Below are positions 33,235 through 41,713 of a DNA stretch of 64,000 nucleotides, piece after piece; within the stretch, counting starts at the first letter, position 1, and the number at the start of each line of letters is the position of its first letter. The DNA is from Phycisphaerales bacterium PN19_bin_20. Its GTDB lineage: Bacteria; Planctomycetota; Phycisphaerae; Phycisphaerales; UBA1924. The DNA is taken from the NCBI GenBank assembly GCA_021173225.1, contig JAJOLK010000011.1, positions 56,964 through 120,963 of the forward strand, in the 5' to 3' direction. The notes below the pieces were generated by a model, which saw only the letters and a program-made list of their open reading frames with translations, was not told the origin of the DNA and searched no databases. The position numbers and the translations under genes were made by a program.

Positions 33235-34677
33235 ATGAAGCACGCGCAAGCGCAGATAAGACGCGGGAGCAGGGGTCCGATTGGTGGGCTGCTGGCGGCG
33301 GCGGCGCTGCTGGCGGTGGGCGTGCCGGGGGGCGCGGCGCTGGCGTGGGACGCGGTTGGGCACCGTGCGATCACGTGGCTGGCGCTGGATGGGCTGGCGG
33401 CGGACGCGCCGGAGTTTCTGCGAGCGCCGGACACGCGCGACGGGATCGCCTGGCAGTCTGCCGAGCCGGACCGCTGGCGCGGCGTGAACTCGGCGATTTT
33501 GCGGCATGAGAACGCGATGGACCACTTCATTGACGTGGAGGACCTGGAGGTCTTCGGGCTGACGCTTGAGACCATGAGCCCGCTGCGGTACCGGTTCGTG
33601 CGTGACATGGCGATTGCGCGGCATGTGCACCCGACGGGGCAGGATGAGAAGCACGCCCCGTACAACCCGAGGCTGGATCCGGCGGGTGATAAGGAGTGGT
33701 GCGGGTTTGCGCCGCACGAGGTTGCCGAGCAGCAGGCGAAGCTGGTAAGCCACTTCAAGACGTACCGGGCGCTGGTGAGGCTGGATGAGCCGTCGCGGGC
33801 GGCGCAGCTGGCGCAGACCAAGGCGAACATTGCGTTCACGATGGGCGTGATGAGCCACTTTGTGGGCGACATTGCGCAGCCGCTGCACACGACCAAGCAC
33901 TTCAACGGCTGGGTGGGCGAGAACCCGCAGGGTTACACCACGGGCAAGGGCTTTCATTCGTGGATCGATGGGGGCGTGCTGTTCCAGCACGGGCTGGACT
34001 ATCACACGCTGCGCGCGGGGCAGAGGTTTGCCGCGACCATCGACGGGCGCGACCCGTGGGCCCCGACGCTTGCGTATGTGCGGCGGAGCCATGAGCGAGT
34101 CGAGCCGCTGTACGTGCTGGAGAAGTCTGGCGCGCTCGAGGGTGAAGAGGGCAAGCGGTTTATCGTTGAGTGCCTGCACGACGGCGCGAGCATGCTGGCG
34201 GCGTATTACAACAGCGCGTGGCAGGCCAGCGTGCTGAGCGAGCGCGACGTGGAGGACTTTCAGCGGTACGACGGCTTCAGCCCCGCGCAGCGACCGGGGG
34301 CGGACGAGGGCGAGCGTGCCGAGTTGGGCACGCCGCTGGCGAAGCTGGGCGAAGCGCCGGTTGCGGGGCGGGTGCTGCTGGTGGGGACGCTGGTGAAGCT
34401 GGCGGACGCGCCAGCGGCTGGGAAGGAGCGGTCGCGCGGTGCGCGGCTTGAGCCGTCACAGATGGGTGAGCTGAAGCTGACGGATGCGAGCGTACTGCTG
34501 CCGACGATCTCGCTGCACAGGCTGCCGACGGTTGGGGCGCGGGTGGTGATGATGGGGCGGCTCTCAAAGCTGCGGTCGCCCGGTGGTGCCGGCAGCGCGG
34601 AGCCTGGCTCGGGCGGCGCTGGGTGGGTGCTGAGCGTTGAGGACTGGCGGCCCGAGGCCGACGGTGGGCGGCCGTGA
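33235..34677 (+). CDS. Secreted S1/P1-family nuclease with C-terminal extension
   Basis: A 480-residue exported zinc enzyme. The signal peptide ends ALA at residue 37, so the mature protein begins W38 with H43 five residues on, matching the Trp1/His6 zinc ligands of P1 nuclease. Further ligands fit the spacing of the family: H97/D100 in MDHFID, H208/D212/H218 in SHFVGDIAQPLH, and H241/D245 in HSWID. The family cleaves single-stranded nucleic acids or acts as phospholipase C; phosphatase-like scavenging is possible. Residues about 355-475 are an extra domain (VAGRVLLVGTLVKL, LPTVGARVVMMGRLSKL) that looks like an OB-type beta barrel, not usual in the family. The following gene starts in a GTGA overlap. 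Confidence 0.88.
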   Translation: MKHAQAQIRRGSRGPIGGLLAAAALLAVGVPGGAALAWDAVGHRAITWLALDGLAADAPEFLRAPDTRDGIAWQSAEPDRWRGVNSAILRHENAMDHFIDVEDLEVFGLTLETMSPLRYRFVRDMAIARHVHPTGQDEKHAPYNPRLDPAGDKEWCGFAPHEVAEQQAKLVSHFKTYRALVRLDEPSRAAQLAQTKANIAFTMGVMSHFVGDIAQPLHTTKHFNGWVGENPQGYTTGKGFHSWIDGGVLFQHGLDYHTLRAGQRFAATIDGRDPWAPTLAYVRRSHERVEPLYVLEKSGALEGEEGKRFIVECLHDGASMLAAYYNSAWQASVLSERDVEDFQRYDGFSPAQRPGADEGERAELGTPLAKLGEAPVAGRVLLVGTLVKLADAPAAGKERSRGARLEPSQMGELKLTDASVLLPTISLHRLPTVGARVVMMGRLSKLRSPGGAGSAEPGSGGAGWVLSVEDWRPEADGGRP

Positions 34678-35534
34678 TTGGCTCGACGGGCCTGAGCCTG
34701 ACGTTCATGGGGACCGGGACCAGCGCGGGTGTGCCGGTGATTGGCTGCAAGTGCGCGGTGTGCGTGAGTGACGACCCGCGCGACAAGCGTCTGCGGTGCG
34801 GCGCGGCGGTGCGATGGAGTGACGCGGACGGGATGCCGCGGGTGGTGCTGATTGACACGACGCCCGACCTTCGCCAGCAAGCGTTGACGTACGGGCTTGA
34901 GCGGTGCGACGCGGTGCTGTATACGCACAACCACGTTGACCACACCTTCGGGCTTGACGAGGTGCGGCGGTTCAACGTGCTGATGGGGCGGGCCATTGAC
35001 GTGTACGCGGAGGAGCACACGCTGGAGTTTCTGCGGCGGACGTTCGCGCACATCTTTGACAAGCAGCAGAACATCAACGATTCGTTCGTGGCAAGCTTGA
35101 TTGCGCACCGCGTCACGCCGGGCGAGGCGGTTGAGCTTTGGGGCGTGCGGTTTACGCCGGTGCGGCTGCTGCACGGGAAGCTGCCGATCGTGGGCTGGCG
35201 GATTGAGGCGATGGGCCGCCCGAGACGCGCGGGTGAGGATGCGGAAGAGGCTGCGAGGGGGGCGTTCCCGCTGGCATACTGCACGGACGTTTCGGCCATT
35301 GCGCCTGAGACCTGGCCCAGGCTTCGCGGGCTGCGGACGCTGGTGCTCGATGCGCTGCGGCACACCCGGCACCCGACGCACCTGACGTTGGCGGAGGCGG
35401 TGGAGGTCGCGGGGAGTGTTGGCGCGGACGCGACGTACTTCATTCACATGTCGCACGAGCTTGGGCACGCGCAGACGCAAGCTGAGCTTCCAAATGGGAT
35501 ATTTCTGGCCCACGACGGGCTCACGCTGCGGTAG
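34674..35534 (+). CDS. MBL-fold hydrolase, PhnP/RNase Z-like
   Basis: A 286-residue metallo-beta-lactamase-fold protein. The N-terminus LSLTFMGTGTSAGVPVIGCK is that of PhnP-like phosphodiesterases, and the GCKCAVC cysteines correspond to their extra zinc site. Metal blocks are THNHVDH and later YCTDVSAI, LVLDALRHTRHPTH and HMSHELGH. PhnP hydrolyses ribose 1,2-cyclic phosphates, but no phosphonate genes are near, so the substrate is open. The start is GTG 34674 overlapping the stop of the S1/P1 nuclease (GTGA). The coupling suggests joint handling of nucleic-acid-derived phosphates, one step outside and one inside the cell; this is inference. Confidence 0.85.
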   Translation: MIGSTGLSLTFMGTGTSAGVPVIGCKCAVCVSDDPRDKRLRCGAAVRWSDADGMPRVVLIDTTPDLRQQALTYGLERCDAVLYTHNHVDHTFGLDEVRRFNVLMGRAIDVYAEEHTLEFLRRTFAHIFDKQQNINDSFVASLIAHRVTPGEAVELWGVRFTPVRLLHGKLPIVGWRIEAMGRPRRAGEDAEEAARGAFPLAYCTDVSAIAPETWPRLRGLRTLVLDALRHTRHPTHLTLAEAVEVAGSVGADATYFIHMSHELGHAQTQAELPNGIFLAHDGLTLR

Positions 35535-35634
35535 TGCGGGCGGCGGTTCTTTGCGAAAAGTTCACACTCTGGGCCCTGAAGGTGGAGTTTGCAGGTTGCG
35601 CAAGTGCCAGCAGTCGGCGGTACGCTGGCGGGCT

Positions 35635-36822
35635 ATGCGCGTGGTTCTGTTTACCGACACACTGGGCGACGTCAACGGGGTTTCGCGGTTCATCCGGACG
35701 GCGGCGGAGCACGCGCGGGCCTCAGGGCGTGAGCTGACGGTGCTGACGAGCACGCGGTTTGAGGTGCCCAGCGAGGCGAACATCATCAACGTGCCGCCGA
35801 TCGCGGCGCGGGCGATGCCCAAGTACCCGAACCTTGAGATCGTCTGGCCGCGGCGTGGCGCGATGCTCGCGCGGGCGGCCGCGCTTGAGCCGACGTGCGT
35901 GCATGTGTCAACGCCGGGGCCGGTGGGGCTGCTGGGGCGGAAGTTTGCCCTTGGCCGCGGACTGCCGCTGCTGGGGACATACCACACGGACTTCCCGGCG
36001 TATCTGGAGCACCTGGTGGGCGTTGAGCCGATCACGATGGCGTGCAGCGAGGTGATGAGCTGGTTTTACGGGGCGTTCTCGCGGGTGTTTACGCGCAGCG
36101 AGGACTACGCGCGCGCGCTGAGCCTGCTTGGGGTGCAGCGCGGGCGGGTTGACCGCCTGCGGCCGGGGATTGACCTTTCGAGCTTCGCGCCCAGGCCTGA
36201 TTTGCGCGATGAGCACGGCGCTGGCGCACGCGCTTTCTGGGCAGGCTACCCGGGGCTGCGGGCCGGCAGCGCGAAGGCGATCTTTGTTGGGCGCGTGAGC
36301 GTTGAGAAGAACTTGCCGCTGCTGACGGCGGCGTGGCCGTCGGTGCGATCGCTGTGCGCGGGGCGGGGCGTTGATGTGCAGCTTGTGATCGTTGGCGACG
36401 GGCCGTACCGCGCCCCTATGCAGCGTGCGCTGGCGGGGCATGAGGCGCACTTTGTGGGCTTCAGGTTCGGGCGTGAGCTTGCGGCGCTGTATGCCGCGAG
36501 CGACGTGATGGCGTTCCCAAGCCAGACCGACACGCTTGGGCAAGTGGTGATGGAGGCGCAGGCGTGCGGGCTGCCGGTGATGATCACGCCCGAAGGGGGG
36601 CCTAAGGAGGTCACGCGGTTTGGCGACTCGGAGAGCGAGACGGGCGTGTGCGTCCCGGCAAACACCGCCGCTTGGGCATCGGCGTTGTCAGGTCTGCTGT
36701 GCGACCGTGCGCGGCGGCGCGCGATGGGCCTGCGCGCGGCAGCGTTTATGCAGGGTTACTCGTTTACCGCAAGCTTCGAGCACTTTTGGAGCGTGCACGA
36801 GCGGGCGGCCGGAAGGGCTTAG
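35635..36822 (+). CDS. GT4 family glycosyltransferase
   Basis: A 395-residue GT-B enzyme. Residues 1-20 (MRVVLFTDTLGDVNGVSRFI) bear the Gly-rich acceptor loop typical of alpha-mannosyl- and diacylglycerol-glucosyltransferases; LLGTYHTDFPAYL is also characteristic of that group. The C-terminal half has KAIFVGRVSVEKNLPLL, VIVGDGPYR and FPSQTDTLGQVVMEAQACG (with the E-x7-E region shortened). It probably transfers sugar from a nucleotide donor to a lipid or glycan on the cytoplasmic face. The ATG is eight bases after TACGCT (35621-35626), and no Shine-Dalgarno is present. Confidence 0.88.
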   Translation: MRVVLFTDTLGDVNGVSRFIRTAAEHARASGRELTVLTSTRFEVPSEANIINVPPIAARAMPKYPNLEIVWPRRGAMLARAAALEPTCVHVSTPGPVGLLGRKFALGRGLPLLGTYHTDFPAYLEHLVGVEPITMACSEVMSWFYGAFSRVFTRSEDYARALSLLGVQRGRVDRLRPGIDLSSFAPRPDLRDEHGAGARAFWAGYPGLRAGSAKAIFVGRVSVEKNLPLLTAAWPSVRSLCAGRGVDVQLVIVGDGPYRAPMQRALAGHEAHFVGFRFGRELAALYAASDVMAFPSQTDTLGQVVMEAQACGLPVMITPEGGPKEVTRFGDSESETGVCVPANTAAWASALSGLLCDRARRRAMGLRAAAFMQGYSFTASFEHFWSVHERAAGRA

Positions 36823-36946
36823 GTTCGGGGTATTTGGACCTCATCTCGCGCACGGCCTTGCTCGCGAAGCAGACCAAAGGCGAGAAAGCCAGGACGAACG
36901 ACGAGCGTGGGGGTACCCGCCGAGCGAGATCCAGCAAGAATCCTTG

Positions 36947-37492
36947 TTAGGCGGCGTGCTTTTTGGGACCGCTGCCGTGGCTGTTGTGCTGTTTGCCGCT
37001 GGTGGCCGGCGCGGCGATGCGGAAGCGGCGCTCCCAGCCCTGTGGGCGGACATTGCTGGGCACGTCGTGCTTCTCACGCCAGTCCTCGGCGTTGCGCAGG
37101 GTGATCTCGCTGGCCATGGTCTTGCGGTAGCCCAGCAGGCGAACGACCTCGAGCACGTCACTCCAGGCCGGGAACGGCTTGTCATTGCCGCGCTTGAACT
37201 CTTCGATAGCCATAAGGAAGAGGAACTGCTCGCGGTTGAGCTCGCCCTCTTCGGCCTTGCGTGAGAAGTCACTGAGGCGCCGTCCCGCACCGCGCTGACG
37301 CTCGAGGCCCGAGTAGCCGCCCTGGGCGAGCTGGTCTGTGCTCAGCGGCGAAGCGCTTGGGTCTGAGGGCGTAATGAACGGCAGCGCGCCCGGCCCAAGG
37401 TTCTCGGGCTGGTGTCCTGCGTCGCCCGCCTGGAGGTCGTAGTCGTCGGAGTGCTGGTTGTCGTGGTCGAACGCAGGGCGGGGCTGGTTCAT
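36947..37492 (-). CDS. Hypothetical protein
   Basis: A 181-residue protein. The first 75 residues are polar and probably disordered (rich in Asp, His, Gln and Pro). Residues about 80-160 are helical: LSDFSRKAEEGELNREQFLF, then AWSDVLEVVRLLGYRKTMAS and ITLRNAEDWREKH, which has the look of a small winged-helix or tRNA-binding-like unit but matches no family I can name. The basic C-terminus is HGSGPKKHAA. The ATG 37492 was preferred to the frame start 16 codons upstream because the extra residues are Arg/Pro-rich. It is next to another hypothetical on the same strand. Confidence 0.65.
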   Translation of the reverse strand: MNQPRPAFDHDNQHSDDYDLQAGDAGHQPENLGPGALPFITPSDPSASPLSTDQLAQGGYSGLERQRGAGRRLSDFSRKAEEGELNREQFLFLMAIEEFKRGNDKPFPAWSDVLEVVRLLGYRKTMASEITLRNAEDWREKHDVPSNVRPQGWERRFRIAAPATSGKQHNSHGSGPKKHAA

Positions 37493-37558
37493 GGTTCGGG
37501 CCTTAGGACGCGCGACGCGCCGTGTCGGCTCTGGGGGCACGCCCCCGCTCAGTGCCGC

Positions 37559-38038
37559 TTAGACATCGTCGTCTTCGTCATCGTCCAGCCCGGGGCTGAA
37601 CTCTTCCTCATCGTCGTCGTCGGCGTAATCGAGGTCGTCGTCGTCGTCAAACTCGGTCTCATCGTCGAGGCCGTCGTCCTCGTCATCCTCGTCATCATCT
37701 TCGTCGTCGTCATCCTCGGCAAGGTCGTCATCGTCGTCCTTGGCGGGGGTCTCGGCGCCATCGTCGCCGACCTTGGGCCCTGCGGGTGGCTCAGCCTCGG
37801 CAGGCTTTGCGGGTTTTTTGGCAGCGAGCGTCTGGTTCGCAAGGGCCCCAGCGGTAAGTGCTGCGCCCGCGAGGGCCGCGCCCGAGAACATGCCGACGTC
37901 TCCCGGCGCGAGCCGCGCGGTTGCCTTCGGGCTGATTATCGCGACGGGCAGGCCCAGCATCGCCGCGTGGGTTTGCGGACCTGCGGGCAGGGCCTTGATC
38001 CTGGTCTTGATCTGTGGCTCGGTCAGGACGCTGCTCAT
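37559..38038 (-). CDS. Hypothetical protein with a strongly acidic C-terminal half
   Basis: A 159-residue protein. Residues 1-40 hold SSVLTEPQIKTRIKALPAGP and AAMLGLPVAIISPKATARLA; residues 45-75 are an Ala/Gly-rich hydrophobic stretch (GMFSGAALAGAALTAGALAN) that may enter a membrane. From residue 100 onward almost every residue is Asp or Glu, with several runs of three to five Asp. The acidic tail could bind cations or basic proteins. AGGGA about eight bases upstream of the ATG may serve as Shine-Dalgarno. It is the first gene of a minus-strand pair with the preceding hypothetical. Confidence 0.65.
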   Translation of the reverse strand: MSSVLTEPQIKTRIKALPAGPQTHAAMLGLPVAIISPKATARLAPGDVGMFSGAALAGAALTAGALANQTLAAKKPAKPAEAEPPAGPKVGDDGAETPAKDDDDDLAEDDDDEDDDEDDEDDGLDDETEFDDDDDLDYADDDDEEEFSPGLDDDEDDDV

Positions 38039-38410
38039 ACGACGGTTCCCTCAGTGATCGGTGCTCTGCCCCGGGGTGGTGTGGGCCGGCGTGCGCTGTG
38101 CGTCGGCGGGCATCCCGTTGCGTCGCTAGGCTATGGCCCTCGCGGGCGGTGTCAACACGTGCCCGAGTGTCGGCTAGGCTCGCGTCCGAACTTTGATCAA
38201 CGCTCCGGTTCTGGTCTCAGGCAATCCCCCAAGCGCACGCGCAGACCGACCCCCGTCCGCGCGTCATCCGCACAGTACCGCACAGCACCGCACCCCCGTT
38301 CACGGCCTCTTTGCTTGACCAACCTACCCCCAAGCTCGACGACTTCGACCGGCGGCCAAACCCAAGGCCTCTCGGAGCGGCACGCCGACAGCGCGCACCC
38401 CGATGAGCTG
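38039..38410. other. Intergenic region between divergent genes
   Basis: 372 bases without a convincing gene. If the downstream membrane protein starts at the in-frame TTG 38315, about 95 bases of this would be coding. Short direct repeats CCGCACAGTA/CCGCACAGCA occur near 38267-38290. Confidence 0.5.
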
Positions 38411-39058
38411 ATGCCCGAGGGGCCGCAGCCCGTGGCGCTGCTGCTGGCGTGGCTTGTGCCCGGGCTAGGTCATTGGTACTTGGGCATGCGCCGGCGGGCG
38501 TGGCGGATCGCGCTGGGCGTGCTGGCGATGTTTGCCGGCGGGCTGCTGGTGGGGGGGATCGACGCGGTTGACTCGACGCTTTTTTACAAGCGAATGTTGA
38601 GCTCATCAACGCCGCCCGAGCGTGTTGATGGCGACATGGTCTGGTTCCTGGGCGCGATGTTTACCGGGCCGGTCGCGTTTGGGGTTGATCTTGCGCACCA
38701 GTACCGTTTCAAGGTTGTTGAGGACACGATGACCGCGCAAGGCGTGGTGCGGGTCCGCCGGGGCGCGATGCCGTATGAGATCCGCGACGCGCGAACGGGC
38801 AAGGCGATCGAGGTGCGTGACAAGGCGACGGGCGCGCCCATTGAGTTTCTCGATCCTGTCACGGGCGTGACGCGATTGGCAACCAGCGCCGACCGCCCGC
38901 CGAATATTCAGGCCCTCGGGCGCGTGCGCGAGATCGGCACGCTGCTGTGCACGATTGCCGGGATGCTCAACCTGATCGCGATGATCGATGCGGGTTGGGG
39001 GCGTCGGCGCAGCTACGACCCTGATCGTGGGCAGTCGCGGGCCGGAGGTGCAACGTGA
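38411..39058 (+). CDS. Membrane protein, TM2-like start
   Basis: A 215-residue protein. Residues 6-45 (VALLLAWLVPGLGHWYLGMR, then ALGVLAMFAGGLLVGG) form the hydrophobic hairpin with a PGxGHxYxG turn that resembles TM2-type domains. One further helix follows near 75-95 and another near 185-205. Between them lies a soluble segment with GAMPYEIRDARTGKAIEVRD. Proteins of this kind are frequent in planctomycetes and uncharacterised. The next gene begins in a GTGA overlap, so the two are coupled. The start codon is uncertain: ATG 38411 fits the hairpin, but the frame is open upstream. Confidence 0.7.
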   Translation: MPEGPQPVALLLAWLVPGLGHWYLGMRRRAWRIALGVLAMFAGGLLVGGIDAVDSTLFYKRMLSSSTPPERVDGDMVWFLGAMFTGPVAFGVDLAHQYRFKVVEDTMTAQGVVRVRRGAMPYEIRDARTGKAIEVRDKATGAPIEFLDPVTGVTRLATSADRPPNIQALGRVREIGTLLCTIAGMLNLIAMIDAGWGRRRSYDPDRGQSRAGGAT

Positions 39059-39366
39059 ACCCCGCCCAGATGAACACGCTGGCGAAGGCCAGCGCCGCGG
39101 CCTCGACCTGGCGCGAGCAGCTCGCGGGCTGGAGCTACCGCCCGTTTATTGACCCCATCAACGCGCACCACTGGTGGTGGGCGTTGATTGTGCCGCTGGC
39201 GCTGCTGACGGCCGTGGCGTACAAGGCCGTGCGGCTGCCGACGCTTGAGCGTTACTGGCGCGAGGTGGCGCTGATGAGCGTGCAGGTGCTGCTGGGCATG
39301 GCGGCGCTGGCGGCCACGCTTTGGCTGCTGGTAGAGGTCTTTGCGGGCAGCTTCCGGTCAAGCTGA
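39055..39366 (+). CDS. Small membrane protein
   Basis: A 103-residue protein with two hydrophobic helices (HHWWWALIVPLALLTAVAYK and SVQVLLGMAALAATLWLLVE) and cytoplasmic-looking ends. Its GTG start overlaps the TGA of the preceding membrane protein (GTGA), so the pair is likely made together and may form a complex. No family recognised. Confidence 0.7.
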   Translation: MNPAQMNTLAKASAAASTWREQLAGWSYRPFIDPINAHHWWWALIVPLALLTAVAYKAVRLPTLERYWREVALMSVQVLLGMAALAATLWLLVEVFAGSFRSS

Positions 39367-39391
39367 GGCGCGGGCAACCGTTGCGGGCGAT

Positions 39392-39886
39392 CTAATTGCG
39401 CGCGGGGAACGGCAGTCGCGGCGTGGGCGCCTCGGCGGGCTTCATGTCCGGGGGCAGCTCGGGCACGGGTCGCTGCAGCACGTCGATCCGGCGCGCGTCG
39501 GCGGGCGGAACGTTGAAGCTACGGCGCGGGGTCCCGGTCCGCTTGCCCTTGGGCCAAGTGTCGTAGAACATCTTGTCTGGCGTGATGCGGTTGGCGTCGC
39601 CGTCGCCTTCATCAAACCGCATCACCAGCTGCTGATCGACGGGCACGTCGGTGGTCCAGACGACCTGGTCGGTCCGGGTGTCAACCAGCGAGACGGTCTG
39701 CGGGTACCACGCGGTGCTCTCGAAGGTGTACTTGTCGCGCGAGGCCAGCGGTCCGCCGGGGTACCACATCATGTTGCTGCACCCGCCAGCAAGGGTGGCG
39801 GCCGCCAGCACGCACCCCAGCAGCACGCGCGGGGCGCGGGGGCGAGAGGCGGGCGAGAGCGAGTTGATCAGCCGAGCAAGCGCCAT
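39392..39886 (-). CDS. Lipoprotein of unknown function
   Basis: A 164-residue lipoprotein. The signal sequence ends LAGGC (Cys at residue 36). GGAG lies six bases upstream of the ATG at 39886, which decides the start against a longer open frame. The mature part contains TFESTAWYPQTVSLVDTRTD and QQLVMRFDEGDGDANRITPD, a short beta-rich unit, and a Pro-rich end. I do not recognise the domain. It faces the plus-strand small membrane protein. Confidence 0.75.
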   Translation of the reverse strand: MALARLINSLSPASRPRAPRVLLGCVLAAATLAGGCSNMMWYPGGPLASRDKYTFESTAWYPQTVSLVDTRTDQVVWTTDVPVDQQLVMRFDEGDGDANRITPDKMFYDTWPKGKRTGTPRRSFNVPPADARRIDVLQRPVPELPPDMKPAEAPTPRLPFPARN

Positions 39887-40059
39887 GGGGCTCTCCAAAG
39901 TCCGACATCCGTGCCGTCCGCGAGTGCCACCGGCACCGGCCACGGCACAACCCTGATCAAACCGACCCGGGCGTGGGTAGTTTATCGGCAGCGCGGGCCC
40001 GGGGCTCCAAGCGCGGCGGTTTGGTCTGCCGCCCTGCCGGAGGCCTCTGGCTGGAGGAT

Positions 40060-40812
40060 ATGAGGACCAACGTCCGATGCACAAGGTGCCCCGCGCAATA
40101 TTTGGCGTGGGCGGAGGGCGATGTTTTGCCACGCAAGCCACGCATCCCAAGCCGGACGACCAAGCCGACGCGGCGGGTCGATGCCCCGGGCCGCACGCCT
40201 CCCAAGGCGCTGCCCCCGCCCAAGTCACGTCGAAAGAGCCCGCGCGGCGCCGAGCCGCTGGTGGGCCCCCAGGCCCCGGTCGAGGAGCTGCTCCGGCTGC
40301 TGCCGGTGCGTGTTGGGCACGGGTGGGACCTGCACCGTCTTGAGCCGCTGGCCCCGGCTGGCCAGGGCCGGCCGATGGTGCTCGGCGGCGTGCGGATCAT
40401 CGATGCGCAGCTCTCGCGCGGGCCGGTAGCGCGCAGCGACGGCGACGTTCTGCTGCACGCCGTGACCGACGCGGTGCTGGGCGCGCTGGCGCTGCCTGAT
40501 ATCGGGACGCTGTTCCCTGATACTGACGTGGCCAACGAGGCCCGCGACTCGGCCCAGTTCCTCAAGCACACCATGGTGCTGGCGCGCAAGCACGGATACT
40601 TGGTTGGAAACCTTGACGCCACGGTCGTTTGTGAGCGCCCGAAGATCGGCCCGATCAAGGAGCAGGTCCGCCTGAACCTGGCGCGGCTGCTGGGCGTCTC
40701 GCCCGAGCGCGTGAACGTCAAGGGCAAGACGCACGAAAAGGTTGACGCTATCGGCGAGGGGCGTGCCATCGAGGCCCACGCCGTGATCACGATGCTGCTG
40801 ATTGAGGCCTGA
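40060..40812 (+). CDS. ispF: 2-C-methyl-D-erythritol 2,4-cyclodiphosphate synthase with N-terminal extension
   Basis: A 250-residue protein; the usual IspF has about 160. The enzyme domain begins near residue 85: VGHGWDLHRL carries the first metal ligands (Asp and His), GDVLLHAVTDAVLGALALPD the third His and conserved D(V)LLHAxxDA block, and FPDTD, then IGEGRAIEAHAVITML close it. It cyclises CDP-ME-2-phosphate in the MEP isoprenoid pathway. Residues 1-30 have MRTNVRCTRCPAQYLAWAEG, which resembles half of a zinc ribbon, followed by a basic Pro/Arg/Lys-rich linker. An in-frame start closer to the domain is not obvious, so the extension may be real. GGAGG lies only two bases before the ATG, so the start is not certain. 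Confidence 0.85.
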   Translation: MRTNVRCTRCPAQYLAWAEGDVLPRKPRIPSRTTKPTRRVDAPGRTPPKALPPPKSRRKSPRGAEPLVGPQAPVEELLRLLPVRVGHGWDLHRLEPLAPAGQGRPMVLGGVRIIDAQLSRGPVARSDGDVLLHAVTDAVLGALALPDIGTLFPDTDVANEARDSAQFLKHTMVLARKHGYLVGNLDATVVCERPKIGPIKEQVRLNLARLLGVSPERVNVKGKTHEKVDAIGEGRAIEAHAVITMLLIEA

Positions 40813-40823
40813 GCGGCGCGTCG

Positions 40824-41690
40824 TCATCGCATTCGCCGGTTCATCGCCCAGCTCATCAGCGCGTCAGAGATGCGCGGGGTGAAGCTCGCCAGGCTGAGGC
40901 TCACGCGCGCGAGCTGGCCGTTGAGGCCTGTCCAGACCTCGGGCCTGGGCCGCTTGAGGCACGCGACGACCCGCGCCGCGACGACGCCGGGCTCTTGCAT
41001 GAAGCGCTGCCCGCCGCGCTCGAGCAGCTTGGCGCTGCTGCTGAGCTTGGCGGCGGTATCAAAGAACTCTGTCCGCGTCCCGATGGGGTGGACGGTGGCG
41101 ACCTCGACCCCCAGCGGCCGCAGCTCAAGCCGCATGGCACGGCCCAAGTGGTGCTGGGCGCTCTTGGTTGCGCAGTAGACCCCGTACTGCGGGATGCTGA
41201 GCTTGGCCAGGCACGAGCTGCACCACAGCACGTGCCCAATGGGTGCGGCGGGGCGCTGGGGGTGTTGCTGTGCTTGGTCACCCTTCGGTGCGCGCTCCAG
41301 GATCGCGGCCAGCGCGGGGCGGATGATGTTGAGGCTGCCGAAGACGTTGACCTCGAACATGTCGCGGACCTGCGCGCCGGTCATCTCGTGCAGCGGTGCT
41401 TCGAGCCCGTAGCCCGCGTTGGCAAAGACGGCATAGACCCCGCCCAGCTCGGCCTTCGCGCGGTCAACCAGGCGCTGGCACGAGGCCGGGTCGGTCACAT
41501 CGGTGGGCTCACAGATCGCCGCGGCCCCGCTCTGGCGGAGCTTGGCGACCAGGGCTTCGAGCTTGTCGAGCCGGCGCGCACCCAGAGCGACTGACATGCC
41601 CGCGCGGGCGCACGCCAGCGCGGTGGCGGCACCGATGCCCGAGGAGGCACCGGTGATCACAATCGCCTTGCCGCGCAGGTCGATGGCCAT
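40824..41690 (-). CDS. Short-chain dehydrogenase/reductase
   Basis: A 288-residue classical SDR. Residues 9-20 show the cofactor loop VITGASSGIGAA; Asp of the PTDVTDP block binds adenine; FANAGYG is the NNAG-type stabilising block; the catalytic Ser is in LWCSSCLA and the YxxxK motif is YCATK. R38 and R39 after the second strand favour NADP(H). The C-terminal 60 residues are extended relative to FabG-like enzymes, as in SDRs acting on larger hydrophobic or sugar substrates. Substrate unknown. It converges with ispF and is followed on the same strand by an entericidin gene. Confidence 0.88.
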   Translation of the reverse strand: MAIDLRGKAIVITGASSGIGAATALACARAGMSVALGARRLDKLEALVAKLRQSGAAAICEPTDVTDPASCQRLVDRAKAELGGVYAVFANAGYGLEAPLHEMTGAQVRDMFEVNVFGSLNIIRPALAAILERAPKGDQAQQHPQRPAAPIGHVLWCSSCLAKLSIPQYGVYCATKSAQHHLGRAMRLELRPLGVEVATVHPIGTRTEFFDTAAKLSSSAKLLERGGQRFMQEPGVVAARVVACLKRPRPEVWTGLNGQLARVSLSLASFTPRISDALMSWAMNRRMR

Positions 41691-41713
41691 GGTGTGCTCG
41701 CGCCCGGATGGCG

